A stretch of DNA of 64,000 nucleotides from Hemileia vastatrix (lineage: Eukaryota; Basidiomycota; Pucciniomycetes; Pucciniales; Zaghouaniaceae). Position numbers and translations under genes: made by a program. Position 1 is the first letter of the stretch. Each line of letters starts with the position of its first letter. The notes under the pieces were generated by a model, which saw only the letters and a list, made by a program, of their open reading frames with translations, had not been told where the DNA came from and made no database searches. Below are positions 10,257 to 21,670 of the stretch, one piece after another. The DNA is taken from the NCBI GenBank assembly GCA_030280995.1, contig JASXTE010000011.1:24508817-24572816 (forward strand), read 5' to 3'.

Positions 10257-11390
10257 GGATTAAAGTAAGCCTCACGCTGTTGGTATCACTTAGTGCACTC
10301 ATTCTTCATCAACAAAAATTTTTCTCACAGTTCTGTTGATTCTGCCCTCTACATTCATCAAGACTCCTCAAGGCCCTGCTACATCCACATCCATGTCGAT
10401 GATTTTTAAATCTTCAGAAAAGATATTTCATGGTTCAAAGAGCTAATTTTGAAAGAGTTTGAGATGGAAGATCTGGGTGAAGCAAAAATGATCCTTGGAA
10501 TTAGAATCATTATAAATCAAGATAATAATAAAATTCAATTATCTCAATCTTTGGAAATTAATGCTATCATAGCTACGTATCATATGACTGATTGTAAAAT
10601 TATATCATCTCCAATGGATCCAAAAATATCATTGATTCCTGCTAGTGACAATGAACATCAAAAATTTCTGAACACAGGACATAATTATTGAATTTTAATA
10701 GGACATCTCAATTATTTAGTGCAATGCACTAGGCCAGATTTAGCCTTTTCCTGCAGTCAATTATCACAATATCTGAATAAACCCAGTTAATCACACTGGG
10801 ATGCATTTCTACCAGTATTAAAATATCTTAAAGGAACTATTAACAAGGCAGTGACTTATGAATCTTCAAATAAACACCACCTCAAACTTGAAGGATATTG
10901 TGATTCTGACTGGGGATCATGTAAAGAAACAAGACGTTCAACAACAGGCTATGTATTTACCATCAACAGTAGCGCCGTCAGTTGGCGCACTAAAAAACAA
11001 AGCACTGTATCATTAAGTGTTACTGAAGGAGAATATAAATCCCTTACAGAGTCAGGGCAGGAAGCCATTTGGATTAAAAATTTACTTTATGAATTCAATT
11101 TATCATCATTGAATCTCAACAAACCAATACTCCTGCATTCCAACAATCAACAAGGCATCTCTCTGGCTAACAACTCTATCTACCATTCGCCCACCAAGCA
11201 CATTGAAATGCAAATCCACTGGATTTGCAAACAAGTTGCAAACAATAAGTTCACATTTAAATATCACCCTACAGAAGATATGCCAGCCGACATGTTAACC
11301 AAAGCTGTTCAAAGAGTGAAGCTACGCAAACATTTAAATTTCATAAAAATCAATGATGAATTACTCAACACAAGAGGGTTTCAGAAATAA
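10257..11390 (+). pseudogene. Copia reverse transcriptase C-terminal half and RNase H
   Basis: After the MITE the frame resumes with SRCWYHL and HIHVDDF (the catalytic V-D-D), then FEMEDLGEAKMILGI and TRPDLAFS. 10851-11390 is a fully open RNase H end: YCDSDWGSC, RRSTTGYVF, WRTKKQSTVSLSVTEGEY, SPTKHIEM, DMPADMLTKA. This follows the copia domain order with RT and RNase H last. Stops at 9697, 10689 and elsewhere mark it as dead. Confidence 0.88.
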
Positions 11391-12169
11391 AAACACTTCC
11401 TACTTCATCATTGATATTCCAAGCCACATCACACATTCAGTCAGCCAAGAACGTGTCCTACCATATTGAGTAACTCACCACGCGTCAATGATCTTGTTGA
11501 TAACAGTTCTAGTGATTATGTAAGAGATTGATGGAGCTGTCATTACTTTTAGTTATATACCATGTTCCATTTGTTAGTCTTCCCATCTATCTCATTATTT
11601 CTTTTCAATCATCTAGAATTATTACTTATTCAAAAGCAATACAATATTCTTTATTTTGCCTCTCACTATTGGCATTAGAGGTATAGCATTATTAGTATTA
11701 GCTTGTTCATATATTAGTGGTGTTAATATTTCTTGTTTTTTGTCAGGTTTGTTAGGATAGAATTGTTGCCACTGAATCCATTGTTATACTAATTGGGACT
11801 CATTGACTCCTGAACAAAGGTTAGAATTAATTTACCATCAATCTCATTATTTCTTTTCAATCATTTAGAATTATTACTTATTCAAAAGCAATACAATATT
11901 CTTTATTTTGCCTCTCACTATTGGCATTACAGGTTGGTTAGGATATAATTGTCGCCACGGAATCCATCATGATACTAATTGGGGTTCATTGACTCCTGAA
12001 CAAAGGCCTTCCAGGTTTTATCCAACACTGTCTTCTTGAATCTTGATCTAACTTTCTATCAAGATCATCAATCTTAGCTTTTCTCTTTAGGGGAAAAGAA
12101 AAAAATGAGAAAAAATTAATAAAAAATTAACAAACAATATAATAAATAATCAAAATGAAAAGAAATCAC
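11391..12169 (+). repeat. Copia 3' end and partial tandem duplication
   Basis: No gene seen. A candidate copia LTR runs from TGTTGATAAC (11495) to TCTCA (11665). It is followed by TGGCATTAGAGG (11670-11681), close to the initiator-tRNA primer site TGGTATCAGAG. About 100 bp of this end (11585-11690) recurs at 11845-11945, and 11750-11820 recurs at 11935-12010, so the LTR-end/primer-site segment is duplicated with a gap. 12011-12169 is AT-rich spacer. Confidence 0.45.
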
Positions 12170-12838
12170 AATTTCCTCAGCCTTAGGATTAGTGTGCACA
12201 ATAATACATTGTATTTTTCTAGATTTGGAGGTGATTGATGCCATCTCCAAAAATTTCTTAAAAATATCTTCTGAGTCTAACTAAGCTTTGTGACTTGCTG
12301 AAAACACACCGCCATGTGGTATGATAAATTTCCAAGAGACCTCTTCTTCACTGACTATTTTTCGTGCTAACTTTCCAACCTTCTCACCATTTGCAGCTTG
12401 AATTGTTGACAATGCCTTATCTTTAAATTAAATCAAATTTTTATTTGCAACATCCCATATAAATGAGAATTTGAGAGGATCTGAAGAGATTCTTTGAGTT
12501 TGGCTGGTACATTGTTTGTGTCTGCTGTTTGGTGCTTCCTATTTGCAAGGAAACAAAATGTAGTCTAAGTATATCTTAATTAAGCCAGTTACATTTTTGG
12601 GTGGTAAAGAGGCCGTGGTGAGTTCTCCAACAGATTGCTCTTGACTGAAACCTTTTGAACTCAAGCTATTAGCTAGACATTGAGAGGACCCAGAGTGAAC
12701 AGTTGCCAACATATTGTTGTAATTCATTGGAAATGGTGTTGGAGGATAAGCTGAGGTATGATGAGAATTTGTGTTGTGGCCTCCAAAGTATGAAGCCATA
12801 TTAGGAGTGCATGTCTCATCCTGAATCGGATTGAACAT
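12170..12838 (-). pseudogene. Decayed two-exon host gene, unknown function
   Basis: Exon 1 (12838-12593) starts MFNPIQDET and encodes 82 residues rich in Asn, Ser, His and Pro. A 54-bp intron (12592-12539) with GT and AG ends joins it in phase 0 to exon 2. That reads EAPNSRHKQ, FSFIWDVANKN, then, past an in-frame stop, DKALSTIQAANGEKVGKL, EEEVSWKFIIPHGGVFSA, another stop and DIFKKFLEMA. Two stops in an otherwise continuous reading suggest a pseudogene; a truncated live gene is possible. A pyrimidine-poor AG just before the ATG leaves room for an upstream exon. I do not recognise the family. Confidence 0.45.
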
Positions 12839-13730
12839 GCCTATTTTTCAGGGAGAATAAAAGTGTAAATTAGTGACTGCACAAAACAAAAGAAATTAAA
12901 TATGAAAAAAAAAATACACAAAAATATTGGCCAATGGAATAACGGAATGATAGTAGATGTTGGCAGAGCAGAGAATTGATAGCGGACAGAGGAGAGACAA
13001 AGAGTAATCCGGGTCCACCAAAAAAATGGATGAGGATAGAAGGATGCCAGGAATATGGACATGGATGGAGGGATTGGGGGGATTTCTTGGTGAGCCAATA
13101 AAAAAAAGCTAAGGAAAAAAAATTCTGATGCAAAAAATGCTGAGTAAAAAAATTTAAAGTTTATTAAATAATCAATCAAAAGCCACCAAAAATGACTGCT
13201 TGCCTAAAAATTGACTCTAATGTGACACAAACCTTATGCGGCTCAACTTTTGACGTGTCAAAATATTTTTCCCTTATTTGTGTTTTAGTCTGAATGTTTT
13301 CGGATCTAACTGTACTAGTTTGAAATAGAAAATAGATATGGGAACTATGGCCTGGTTATTTGCATGGAGATGATGGATCAAGATGACGGTTTTGAAATCT
13401 GACATATATATATATTTATGTATCTTAATCTACTTGACTGTTCAGCATGACTGGCTGGAAAATAAACTTGCTGACATTTTTTTTCAGTGATAATACGAAA
13501 TCTATGGTTCATGTAGCCCAACTGATCCATAAATTGTCTTATACATTCAAATTCTTTTCTTATGAGTGTAGTGTTAGATTAAATACATGAAGTATTTTTT
13601 GTGTCTAAGGTCTTCACATCATTTCAATTTCCAAGCATGGCATATACAATTAAATTTTAATTTTAATTTATTTTGCATCAAAAAAAAAATACTTGGGATT
13701 TAGCTTAGACTAACTGTTGTCATTTGGGAT
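12839..13730. other. Intergenic stretch between two minus-strand host genes
   Basis: AT-rich. It would hold the promoter of the 12838 gene and the 3' flank of the 15849 gene. A CCAAT-like box occurs at about 12929-12935. The hydrophobic, Phe-rich ORF at 13179-12841 looks accidental. No transposon recognised. Confidence 0.4.
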
Positions 13731-15532
13731 TCATGCCTTTATGGAAAGGTTTTGGTTAATACTTACTTTTCTTTTAGTGTTTCTTCCTAAGGACTGGTAT
13801 GAAATGAATACTCTGCTTAAATGACTATATCTCAATCCAGGAATGAATTGTGTTGTTACAGCCAATGCACTGTTATAATCAATTTCATGTTTTGATTGTA
13901 GATAGGCCCTGAGAGGGCGTCCCATCAACCCTGGAAAATTAAAACCAAGCTTTTTGAAATTAGAGCACTCAATTTTTGTTAGGGGTCGATTCATTTGCCA
14001 CTGAGAAAGATGCTCGTATACTGCATTGATATGTTCTGAAAAAAGATGTTTTGTTTCAAGGGTTCTAGCTAGCTTTTGTAAGGTAAACAACAAAAAAAGT
14101 TGTCGATGTGGCTCAGGATTTTCGGTCACAGAGGCTGGCAGCACGTCATAATCTACTTTGCGTCTGGACGGATGGGCTAGTATTTTGATCATCTCTTGTT
14201 CACTTGTAGAATCTAGCCATCTTCTTATGAGAAAAGCCAATTTCTCATATAAGTTCCGTTTTTCTTGCGCCGAAGAAATCTTTGGGCCAAGTTCCTCAAG
14301 GACCCGTTCAACATATTTGGTGCACCGCAAGGCTACGGTGACAAAGATGCCATCGCCTGTAAGCGAAAGGGTTTCAAAATAAACCCTCCAGTAAAACATA
14401 CCATCGGCAGGATCCTTGCTTTCAGGAACTATAAAACATTCAAGTATTTGTGAAATCAACTGAATATCCTGAAAAAGTAACATTTGAGCAACTTTGATAT
14501 CTTCGAGTGAATGTTTATTTTCCCGCAATCCATTCAAAAACGTTTCTATCTCTTCATAATAAAGTGCGTAGATCTCGAGAGGTCCCCTTTCTCGAGAGGT
14601 AAATTCATGTTTGCGCCAGTTCATGAAAGGCTGATCGGATAAATGATATAGCAACATAACGTGTTGCTGTATTTCTGCGATCTTGGGATCCTTCGAAAAT
14701 CCTTTTATTCTCTTTACCCACTCTGGCTGAGGATTTTCCAGAATATCATTCAATATTTTTATAGAATCTTTGTTTGTTGGCACTTTAGGCAAATATGGCC
14801 GCATGTAGAAGGAAATGTAACGTTTAGATACCTTCCAGTAACTTTTTGAAGCCACTTCCTGTTCTTTTTTGGTGTATGCATTTTGGATAACAGATATTTT
14901 AGGAATATGTCGTTTAGGAAAATTTTTTTCAAGCTCAAAAATATCATCGTCTGAGTTTTTCGATTTGCTGCTTTCCCCTATAGAATGTGTTTCAGCGCTT
15001 GGAATACTTGATTGATGATGTGTAGGATTCGTATTATGTGATAAGGATTCCAAAGTATGATACACATCCGTTTGTACTGTTCCCCCAAGATTGTCAACCT
15101 ATTTAAATTTCTTAGTTTTCTCTTCTATATGGTTGAAGATAAAAGTAACAAACCTGTTGAAAATAAGGTTGCTTTCTTTCCATGAATGAATATGAAGCAG
15201 CGCTTGGAACACTTAATTGATGATATGTAGGATTCACACCATGTGCGGAGGATTCTAAAGTACTGTATGAATTTACATGTGCGGGCCGCTCGAGATTGGG
15301 CACCTAGTGTAATTCCTTAGTCTTACCTGCCATCTTTTTGATTTAATGAAAGTCACAAACCTGTTGAAAGTAAGGAGCTTGTGAAACCGGTAATGAATAC
15401 CCTACATTCGATGACGTTGAAGCTGAGGAGCCTGCTTGAGTGTGTTCGCCTGGATAATATCCTGTGCGGTAGTAATGCTAGGGAAAGAAAAATTGCAGAC
15501 ATAATTTACCAAAAGAAATCATCTTTTGAACA

Positions 15533-15566
<34 letters not shown>

Positions 15567-15849
15567 TATTACTAACTTGATGGCTTGTAACTTGGTGATC
15601 TTGAGCGTTTGATCCGAGACCTTCTCTCTGAGTTGCACTAAAGTATTCATGGGTGATTGAACCAGTATCGCTGTCCCTCAATGGATCATTTGAAGTAGGG
15701 TGTCTATCATAGTTTAAGGAACCCAACGATAAACTTATATCAAGTTCTGGGTCAGCTCGAAATATATTTTTACTGACTGTAGGTTTTGAATAAATAACAG
15801 ATGATCGGAATAAAAATGGAAAAATGAGAAAATGAAAAGGAATGCACAT
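13731..15849 (-). CDS. Predicted secreted protein, four exons, unknown family
   Basis: Exons on the minus strand are 15849-15577, 15477-15361, 15303-15154 and 15098-13731, all joined in phase 0 by GT-AG introns of 99, 57 and 55 bp; the product is about 635 residues. I start at ATG 15849 because it opens a signal-peptide-like segment (MCIPFHFLIFPFLF, cleavage likely near residue 20). The N-terminal 230 residues are low-complexity (Ser, Tyr, Gln). Exon 3 and the start of exon 4 are diverged duplicates (TLESSAHGVNPTYHQLSVPSA and TLESLSHNTNPTHHQSSIPSA), and exons 2 and 3 both end in PYFQQ. The C-terminal 400 residues (WVKRIKGF, GMFYWRVYFETLSL, RRWLDS) look globular and helical; no known domain was recognised. 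It could be a rust-type secreted or effector candidate, by inference. Splice sites are unproven. Confidence 0.6.
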
Positions 15850-16430
15850 AATGCGGCTTAGAAAAAACAACCAATCGTTCGACCTTTTGATTTTTGTCCT
15901 ATCGCTTATGGTTAAGATTCTTCGATGTACACAAAAAAGATAAACGCAGAGCTAGAATTGATTGGAAGAATGTCTTCAAATTTTTTCATTAAAACCTTCA
16001 TATTTAGGCGGAGGAAAACTGGGCGATGAGCTAAAAAAGAGTATTATCATTTTGATTGAACTAGAGTGGCAGTAACCATGTTAGAATGCATCGTTCTGTT
16101 ATACACAAAAAAAAGTATTGAAACAACGAAAAGATAGTGTGAATTGGAGAGGATTGATTTCAGAATTAATTAACATATGCTGAGCTGTATATCACACGAC
16201 TTCATTTTCTGCATTTATTTGGTTTATTTACTTCTAAATTTTTTAATCAATTCTTTTTTTTACTTCATCATTTTAACTTTTTTTATATTCAATTAACTTG
16301 TTATTTAGCACTTACCGTAATATTTTATTTTCCATTTTTTCTAACGTCTCATTTAGTTTCACCATTTTTTATTACTTGTATTGATTGCTTTCTTGTTTTA
16401 AATTTCTTTTTTTTACATTACAGCTAAATT
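15850..16430. other. Upstream region of the secreted-protein gene
   Basis: 581 bp with no recognised gene; T-rich on the plus strand from about 16200. It would include the promoter of the leftward gene ending at 13731. No clear TATA box could be assigned. Confidence 0.35.
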
Positions 16431-16581
16431 GAAATAGGTTGGTGCAGCTTTTCAATATTTTGCTCAATATACCCAGCATTTTTGGCGGGCAACAGGCTAG
16501 CGGGATGAAATAATGTGGGAAAATGCTGGGTAAGTTGAGAAAAACTGTCGTAAGCTGCACCAACCATTTTCAATGTAGCTG
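16431..16581. mobile_element. Tc1/mariner-like MITE (151 bp)
   Basis: The two halves form one long imperfect inverted repeat of roughly 65-70 bp per arm: CAGCTAAATTG on the left against CAGCTACATTG from the right, then GGTTGGTGCAGCTT and ACCCAGCATTTT in both arms. TA flanks both ends (16429-16430 and 16582-16583). TA duplicates and CAG-type ends fit a non-autonomous Tc1/mariner element. No ORF. Confidence 0.75.
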
Positions 16582-16619
16582 TATATGTTTATTGTTTCAA
16601 TAAATTTTTTTAATTTTAG

Positions 16620-16763
16620 TCAATATTCAAGAAAGTGAAACAAGTCACCGAACCCGATCTTTGTGAAGATCCTCCCACTTCACCACCAGAACCCAGCATT
16701 ACAACCCCACAAATCAAATGTCACAAAAAAAGATTCACCAATAATTTACCTCTCACTAGTTAA
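16620..16763 (+). CDS. Possible orphan 3' exon
   Basis: After a T-rich run ending in AG at 16618-16619 the plus strand stays open for 47 codons to TAA (SIFKKVKQVTEP, EDPPTSPPEPS, HKKRF). Base composition is less AT-rich than its surroundings. No matching upstream exon was found, so it may be the end of a gene whose intron holds the MITE, or chance. Confidence 0.22.
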   Translation, partial: SIFKKVKQVTEPDLCEDPPTSPPEPSITTPQIKCHKKRFTNNLPLTS

Positions 16764-18659
16764 CTTTTTTTTTCAACTATTTTCCGTTTTATTTATTGTC
16801 CAGTACTCTTAATTCATGTCCCACCCTCTTATGTACCTACTATTTGTTATCATCCTTTTCGCCCCTTGTAGGATGAGATTGTAAGAAGAAGAAAAAAAAA
16901 TCATACGTCAGACTCATCACGAAAATTTTTCAATCCAACACCTACGCATTCTCTATCTATTCTAAAAATGCATGATTTATCAGCTAACTTATGATCTGTG
17001 CTTGTGTAGTTGGTGTTTGCAAGAAATAAATTTATAAGTGTACAATCGGGTAACCAAAGATCTTAGAGAATATCTCGGGATCACTAACTAACCTTCATAG
17101 TGGTGCAATCCAGTAATAAAAGATCCTAGGCAATAAGACGGAATCAGTAACTAAACTATAAGTAGCAAAGAAGAAAACAACGTGCAAATGAGATTTAAAC
17201 ACAAGATAATATATTGCATTAACATTGTGGTTATCCAAAGTTTAGTATGGCACTAAATATGTATGGAAATTACTTTGGGACATTCATTTAGTGGATGGAA
17301 ATGTTTATTATTGTGTTTTCTTTGGATTTATTATCATAAAGTTTGGTTGGTAAAAGTTGAAGAATTATTGCTCTAAAGATATTTTAATAGTAAAAAACAT
17401 TTTGGATTAACTCAAAATTGTATGAAAAGTGAAGATCTGGTCTCAAAGAAGCTTCTGGAATTTTTCAGAATTTTTCAGAATTTTTCTAATATTTTTTATA
17501 ATTATTATTTTTTTATTTTATGAATTTGGATAATTTACTTAATTTTAATAATTTCTTATTCATTAATTAGGGCTACACTGGCTACAGGTGTTGAAGAAAA
17601 AAAAATCAGATTTTTAGCTATCATCCCTAATTTTTCTACAATTTTTAGATTTTATATTGAGTCCAGATATTGGGGTACACATCTCGCAGTTTGCAGCAAG
17701 TGCAACAAAGGGATTGCTATGATCAATGGTTATGAAAGCGCAAAAAGGGGTGTTTTAAGAAGCACAGAAAAGTTTACTCTTGGTGCACAGTTTTTAGTGC
17801 AGTATGGAAATATAGGCCATGGCAAGCAAAAACATTAAAGGAAGTGTATACTAGACTATAAGAGAAGAGTATGGTATGTACTTGAGGAAATTGTGGATAG
17901 CACTAGAGACATAATATATATTTAGGAGGCAGCCTAAAGCAAGGGTATAGGTTTCACACTTAGATGAATGTTACAAGACTTAAACATGGGCTAAAAATAT
18001 TCATTGCTAATAGGAACAAGTAGGGGTTCCTTAAATGTGGCGCTAGAAGAACAAGTGACTAACAAGCAAGTCAAATGTGCAGCACTCAATGATAAAAAGA
18101 AATACAAGTAAGACTCTAGATAAGAGAGGGTACTTACAAAGCGTGGAAGTTTTCACAATTAGTGGATACTTATATGGAAGCACATATTTCCATAATAGGT
18201 ATGGAAGGTGGTACAGTGCTTATTATGAGGCTAAGGAACTCAGGAAGGGTAGGGTGTGTAAAGATAGGTGTAGTGTAAGGTGCTAATAGTTGATTTTGTC
18301 TCAATAATGCAAACACTATTAGAATAGACAGATACTAATGCTGTACTTAGATTACTGAGAAGGCTATATTACCATTTGATACACTTATATTAGCATTGAA
18401 CTTTTGTAGGAAATCCAGTAGGGGAAGAAGGAAGAGGGAAAGGGTGCTAGACATACAGTGTATATATAAAAGAAAACTCACTATTTGATAATGAGGTGGT
18501 GTGTGAAATAGTTAAATTAGAAAAGAATTGTTTAAATATAAGAGTATTATATTAAAGATAAAGATATGTAGATATATTTTATTTCTGTGTGCATAGCAGG
18601 TGTGCCTAGCCAGAAGTAGTGCTGTAGAGTTATTAAATTGCTGCAGTAAGGATAGAATT
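16764..18659. other. Unassigned AT-rich spacer
   Basis: 1.9 kb without a recognised gene. Near 17458-17490 a short unit (GAATTTTTCA) is repeated in tandem. From 17800 the plus strand is purine-rich. An ORF at 18077-18286 has no recognisable features and is not called. It may be decayed transposon sequence. Confidence 0.35.
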
Positions 18660-19946
18660 TATCGGCCAGTCATCTAGAAGATTGAGAAAAAGAGAGAAAG
18701 AACAAAGAAGAAGAAGAGGAAATATAGGGAGAAGATAATAAAGAATAAAGAAATAAAAAAATAATAATAAATAATTATTTTGAGAGGGAGAGACAATGGA
18801 ATTCCTTTGGACTTGGTACAGTAGTGACAGGTTTTAAATTATAATATATTTATACAAGTAAGAATTTTTTTCAATGCGCAGCAAACACTAATATTATTAT
18901 TAGACTTATTGCAACCTTTCAAGTGATTTATTTATTTTAACTTAGATTTATAATACTAATAAAAATAAAATAAATGTATAACTTTTAAAATTGTAAGTAA
19001 ATTGAGTGTATAATACGTGATGCAGTTAAAGGGGATTATCCAAGGCCCTTTTATAGACCAAGGGACCTCTGAAGCGCCACAAATCAGTAAATACAAAATA
19101 GTAATAAGCTAAAACAAGAATATAAAAGAGTAGAAATGGAACATGGATATTAAGAGAAAAATATGAAATAATTAACTAAAACCCGTGAGTAATTAACCAT
19201 TTTCCCACCATGACTTCCCAAAACACTTAATTAAAATAATTAGTAACCAAGTAAGTCTGAAACATGAGAACAATGAGTAAAATAATCCAAAACAGACATT
19301 ATAGTGACATGTAAAGGGTTTAAGTAAAACAAATAAAATTATTTTCATGCCAAAAATTCATATAAAAAATTCAACCCAGTTTAAAGCAATTTTAATTAAT
19401 TGTTTTAACTATGTAATTAATTCAATAATTAGTTTAAATGAAACATATAATTAATTTAATGATATTTGAAATTTAAAGTGGGGATTTTAATACTATGTTA
19501 TTAAATAAGTGTTATAATTTATTTAATAATTTTTCCTGACACAATTAAGGGTCAAGAGAAGCGCCCAATATTATTGTTTAATAATATATGAAGTTTTATT
19601 TAATATATAAATTTAATTAATTAATTTAATTACATTATAAGTCAATTTTACATATATAATTATAATATATGTTTGTAATTAATTAATTATTAATTTATAA
19701 TTATTAAATACATAAAAATACGCCATTATTTGTAGAATATAAAATATATTATGCTTAATTTAAATGTATAAAAAATTTATATAACAATAAAATTAATATA
19801 ACACTTATATTTAATAAGATACTTATATAATTTTATTATGCAATAAAATATTAATTTATATACATAAAATACAATTCTTACGCCCTCTTTCAGGTCCAAT
19901 AAATTAACATATCATTTACTGGGCTCCTGGTATAGCCTGGCTGACA
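18660..19946 (-). repeat. 3' LTR of element B
   Basis: On the element strand it begins TGTCAGCCAGGC beside the polypurine tract. It matches 26796-28069 and, more distantly, 56144-57289. Its inner end reads TATCGGCC, where element D has TGTCGG, so the terminal TG has probably mutated. Confidence 0.88.
19048..19055 (-). promoter_or_regulatory. TATA box in element B 3' LTR
   Basis: The minus strand reads TATAAAAG in the context GGTCTATAAAAGG. The same box occurs at 27184-27191 and 56519-56526, so it is kept in all three related LTRs. Confidence 0.65.
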
Positions 19947-19958
19947 CTCCCTCACTCT
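19947..19958 (-). other. Polypurine tract of element B
   Basis: The minus strand reads AGAGTGAGGGAG directly before the 3' LTR. It is identical in element D (57290-57301). Confidence 0.8.
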
Positions 19959-19978
19959 AAAAAAACAATAAAAAAATG

Positions 19979-20917
19979 CTAAGATATTTTCTTTTTGTAC
20001 TTTTTTAACAGAGTAGGAAGATTTGAAATCTCCTTGCCAGGTATCCATGCATCATGTTCAGATGATTTGTTCTTATATCTCAATAAATATTCAGTACCTC
20101 TTTCAGGAGTGATAATTCTATCATTGAGAATTTTATCAATTTCTGCAGATTCTGTGACTTCCTGAGGGTTTTTCTTAGGTCTTCCCCTTCTTTTAGGAAA
20201 TAAGTCACTGTTGGAAGTATAAGGCTTAAGCAAAGAAATGGGAAAAACAGGATGTTTCCTATCATATGGAGAATACAATACAACTTCTACTGCATTATCA
20301 CCAACCATTCTTTTAACAACAAATGGTCCTACAAAAGTATCTTTTAATTTGTGGTTACCTTGTAAATTGAAATGGACAGTAGAGATCAACACTTCATCAC
20401 CCTTGTTAAATGTGTATTCTTTATGGGATTTATCCCATCTTTTCTTTTCATATTCAAATGCTTTATCAATACAGCTTTGAGCATGTTTTCTGCATAGCTG
20501 TTGCATTTGCATAAAAGATTTTACACGAGGGTGTAGTTCCAACTTAGGTAATTTATTATTGAGAATCTGAGCAGGAGTGTTTGGGACATAACCTAACCAA
20601 AGCTCAAAAGGCTTTTTCTCAGTGACAGAATGAACAGTGCTATTATATGCAAATTCAAGACCAGCCAATAGAGTGACCCAGTCATGAGTAAATCTGTCAT
20701 TGTCTTTATATTCTAATCCAAAGGCACAATAACTTTTAATCATATCTTCCAGAGTTTGAATCATTCTCTCAGCTAGACCATCAGTCTGAGGATGGTGAGC
20801 TGTAGACAACTTTAACTCACAACCACAAATATCCATCAAAGAGGTCCAAAACTCAGAAGTAAATTTTGGATCTCTATCAGAGATAATGGCTTTTGGAAAA
20901 CCAATAATATTAAACAT
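19979..20917 (-). pseudogene. Integrase core end and chromodomain of element B
   Basis: 312 open codons. The piece starts inside the integrase core: the second catalytic Asp in ISDRDPKF and Glu in TDGLAERMIQT. A GPY/F-type module (FVGPFVVKRMVGDNAVEVVL) follows, then a basic linker (KRRGRPKK) and a C-terminal chromodomain (EIDKILNDRI, YLLRYKNKSSEHDAWIP, LLKKYKKK). Chromodomains steer integration toward heterochromatin in known chromoviruses. The first catalytic Asp lies in the neighbouring fragment beyond a stop. Confidence 0.88.
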
Positions 20918-20980
20918 GTAAGACCACCATAAGAAAGCTAATTCTTTGGTGGATACATCTTTGTGGATGGGAATAAATTT

Positions 20981-21670
20981 TCACATTTTTGTGAATCTAT
21001 CTACTATTACCCAACAAGAGTTATAGCTGTCTTTACCTGCAACAGGAAGACCAGTGACCAAATCCATGTTAATTATTTGCAAAGGAGCATCAGGTGCTTC
21101 AATATGTTGTAATAACTCTACTCTTTTACCTGTCAACCTTTTAGATTTTTGGCAGGAATCACAAGATTCAACATATAATTTTGTGTCTTCAGACATATTA
21201 GCCCACCAAGCAGTGTTTTTGATTCTCATCAATGTTTTTTCAAGATCAAAATGGCCAGCTAATATGTCATCATGACAAAGTTTGAGGATAGTTTCTTTCA
21301 TAGAAGGAGGAATTACAATTACATTAGTAAGCTTTCTTCTATAATATATATAACCATCTTCAATAGAAAACTTTCCTTTAATCAAAGCATTTTGATACTT
21401 TGCAGGAAGAGTTTTAATTGATGCTTGAATTGAAGCATTCTTAGGATCATTTAAGATAGTAACTAATTTATTCAAATCAGCTTCCTTATCATATGAATCC
21501 AGTATTAATTGCAATAACTCTTCTTCCATATCAAATATAAATATACCATGGATATGAACAGTATCATCTTCAAGTACAAAATCAGGATTTGAGTCATTAT
21601 TTGGCAGAGGAAATCTGGACAGCATATCAACATTGGAGTGAACATTTCCAGCCCTATGGATAATTGTCAT
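20981..21670 (-). pseudogene. RNase H end and integrase zinc domain of element B
   Basis: 230 open codons start at the end of RNase H (HRAGNVHSNVDMLSRFP) and run through a linker into the integrase H2C2 zinc domain (HDDILAGHFD, CDSCQKSKR) and the start of the catalytic core (MDLVTGLP, Asp). A stop near 20980 ends it; element D reads through at the same place. Confidence 0.85.

Noticed and set aside
12841..13179. Hydrophobic ORF of 112 codons, membrane-protein-like
   Set aside because: The Phe/Ile richness comes from A/T runs; no homologous pattern, start context or splice structure supports it.
14158..14453. Plus-strand ORFs opposite the secreted-protein gene
   Set aside because: They are reverse-strand shadows of exon 4, with no features of their own.
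18077..18286. 69-codon ORF with several Tyr and Cys
   Set aside because: Short, alone in decayed AT-rich DNA, no signal peptide and no related copy in the window.
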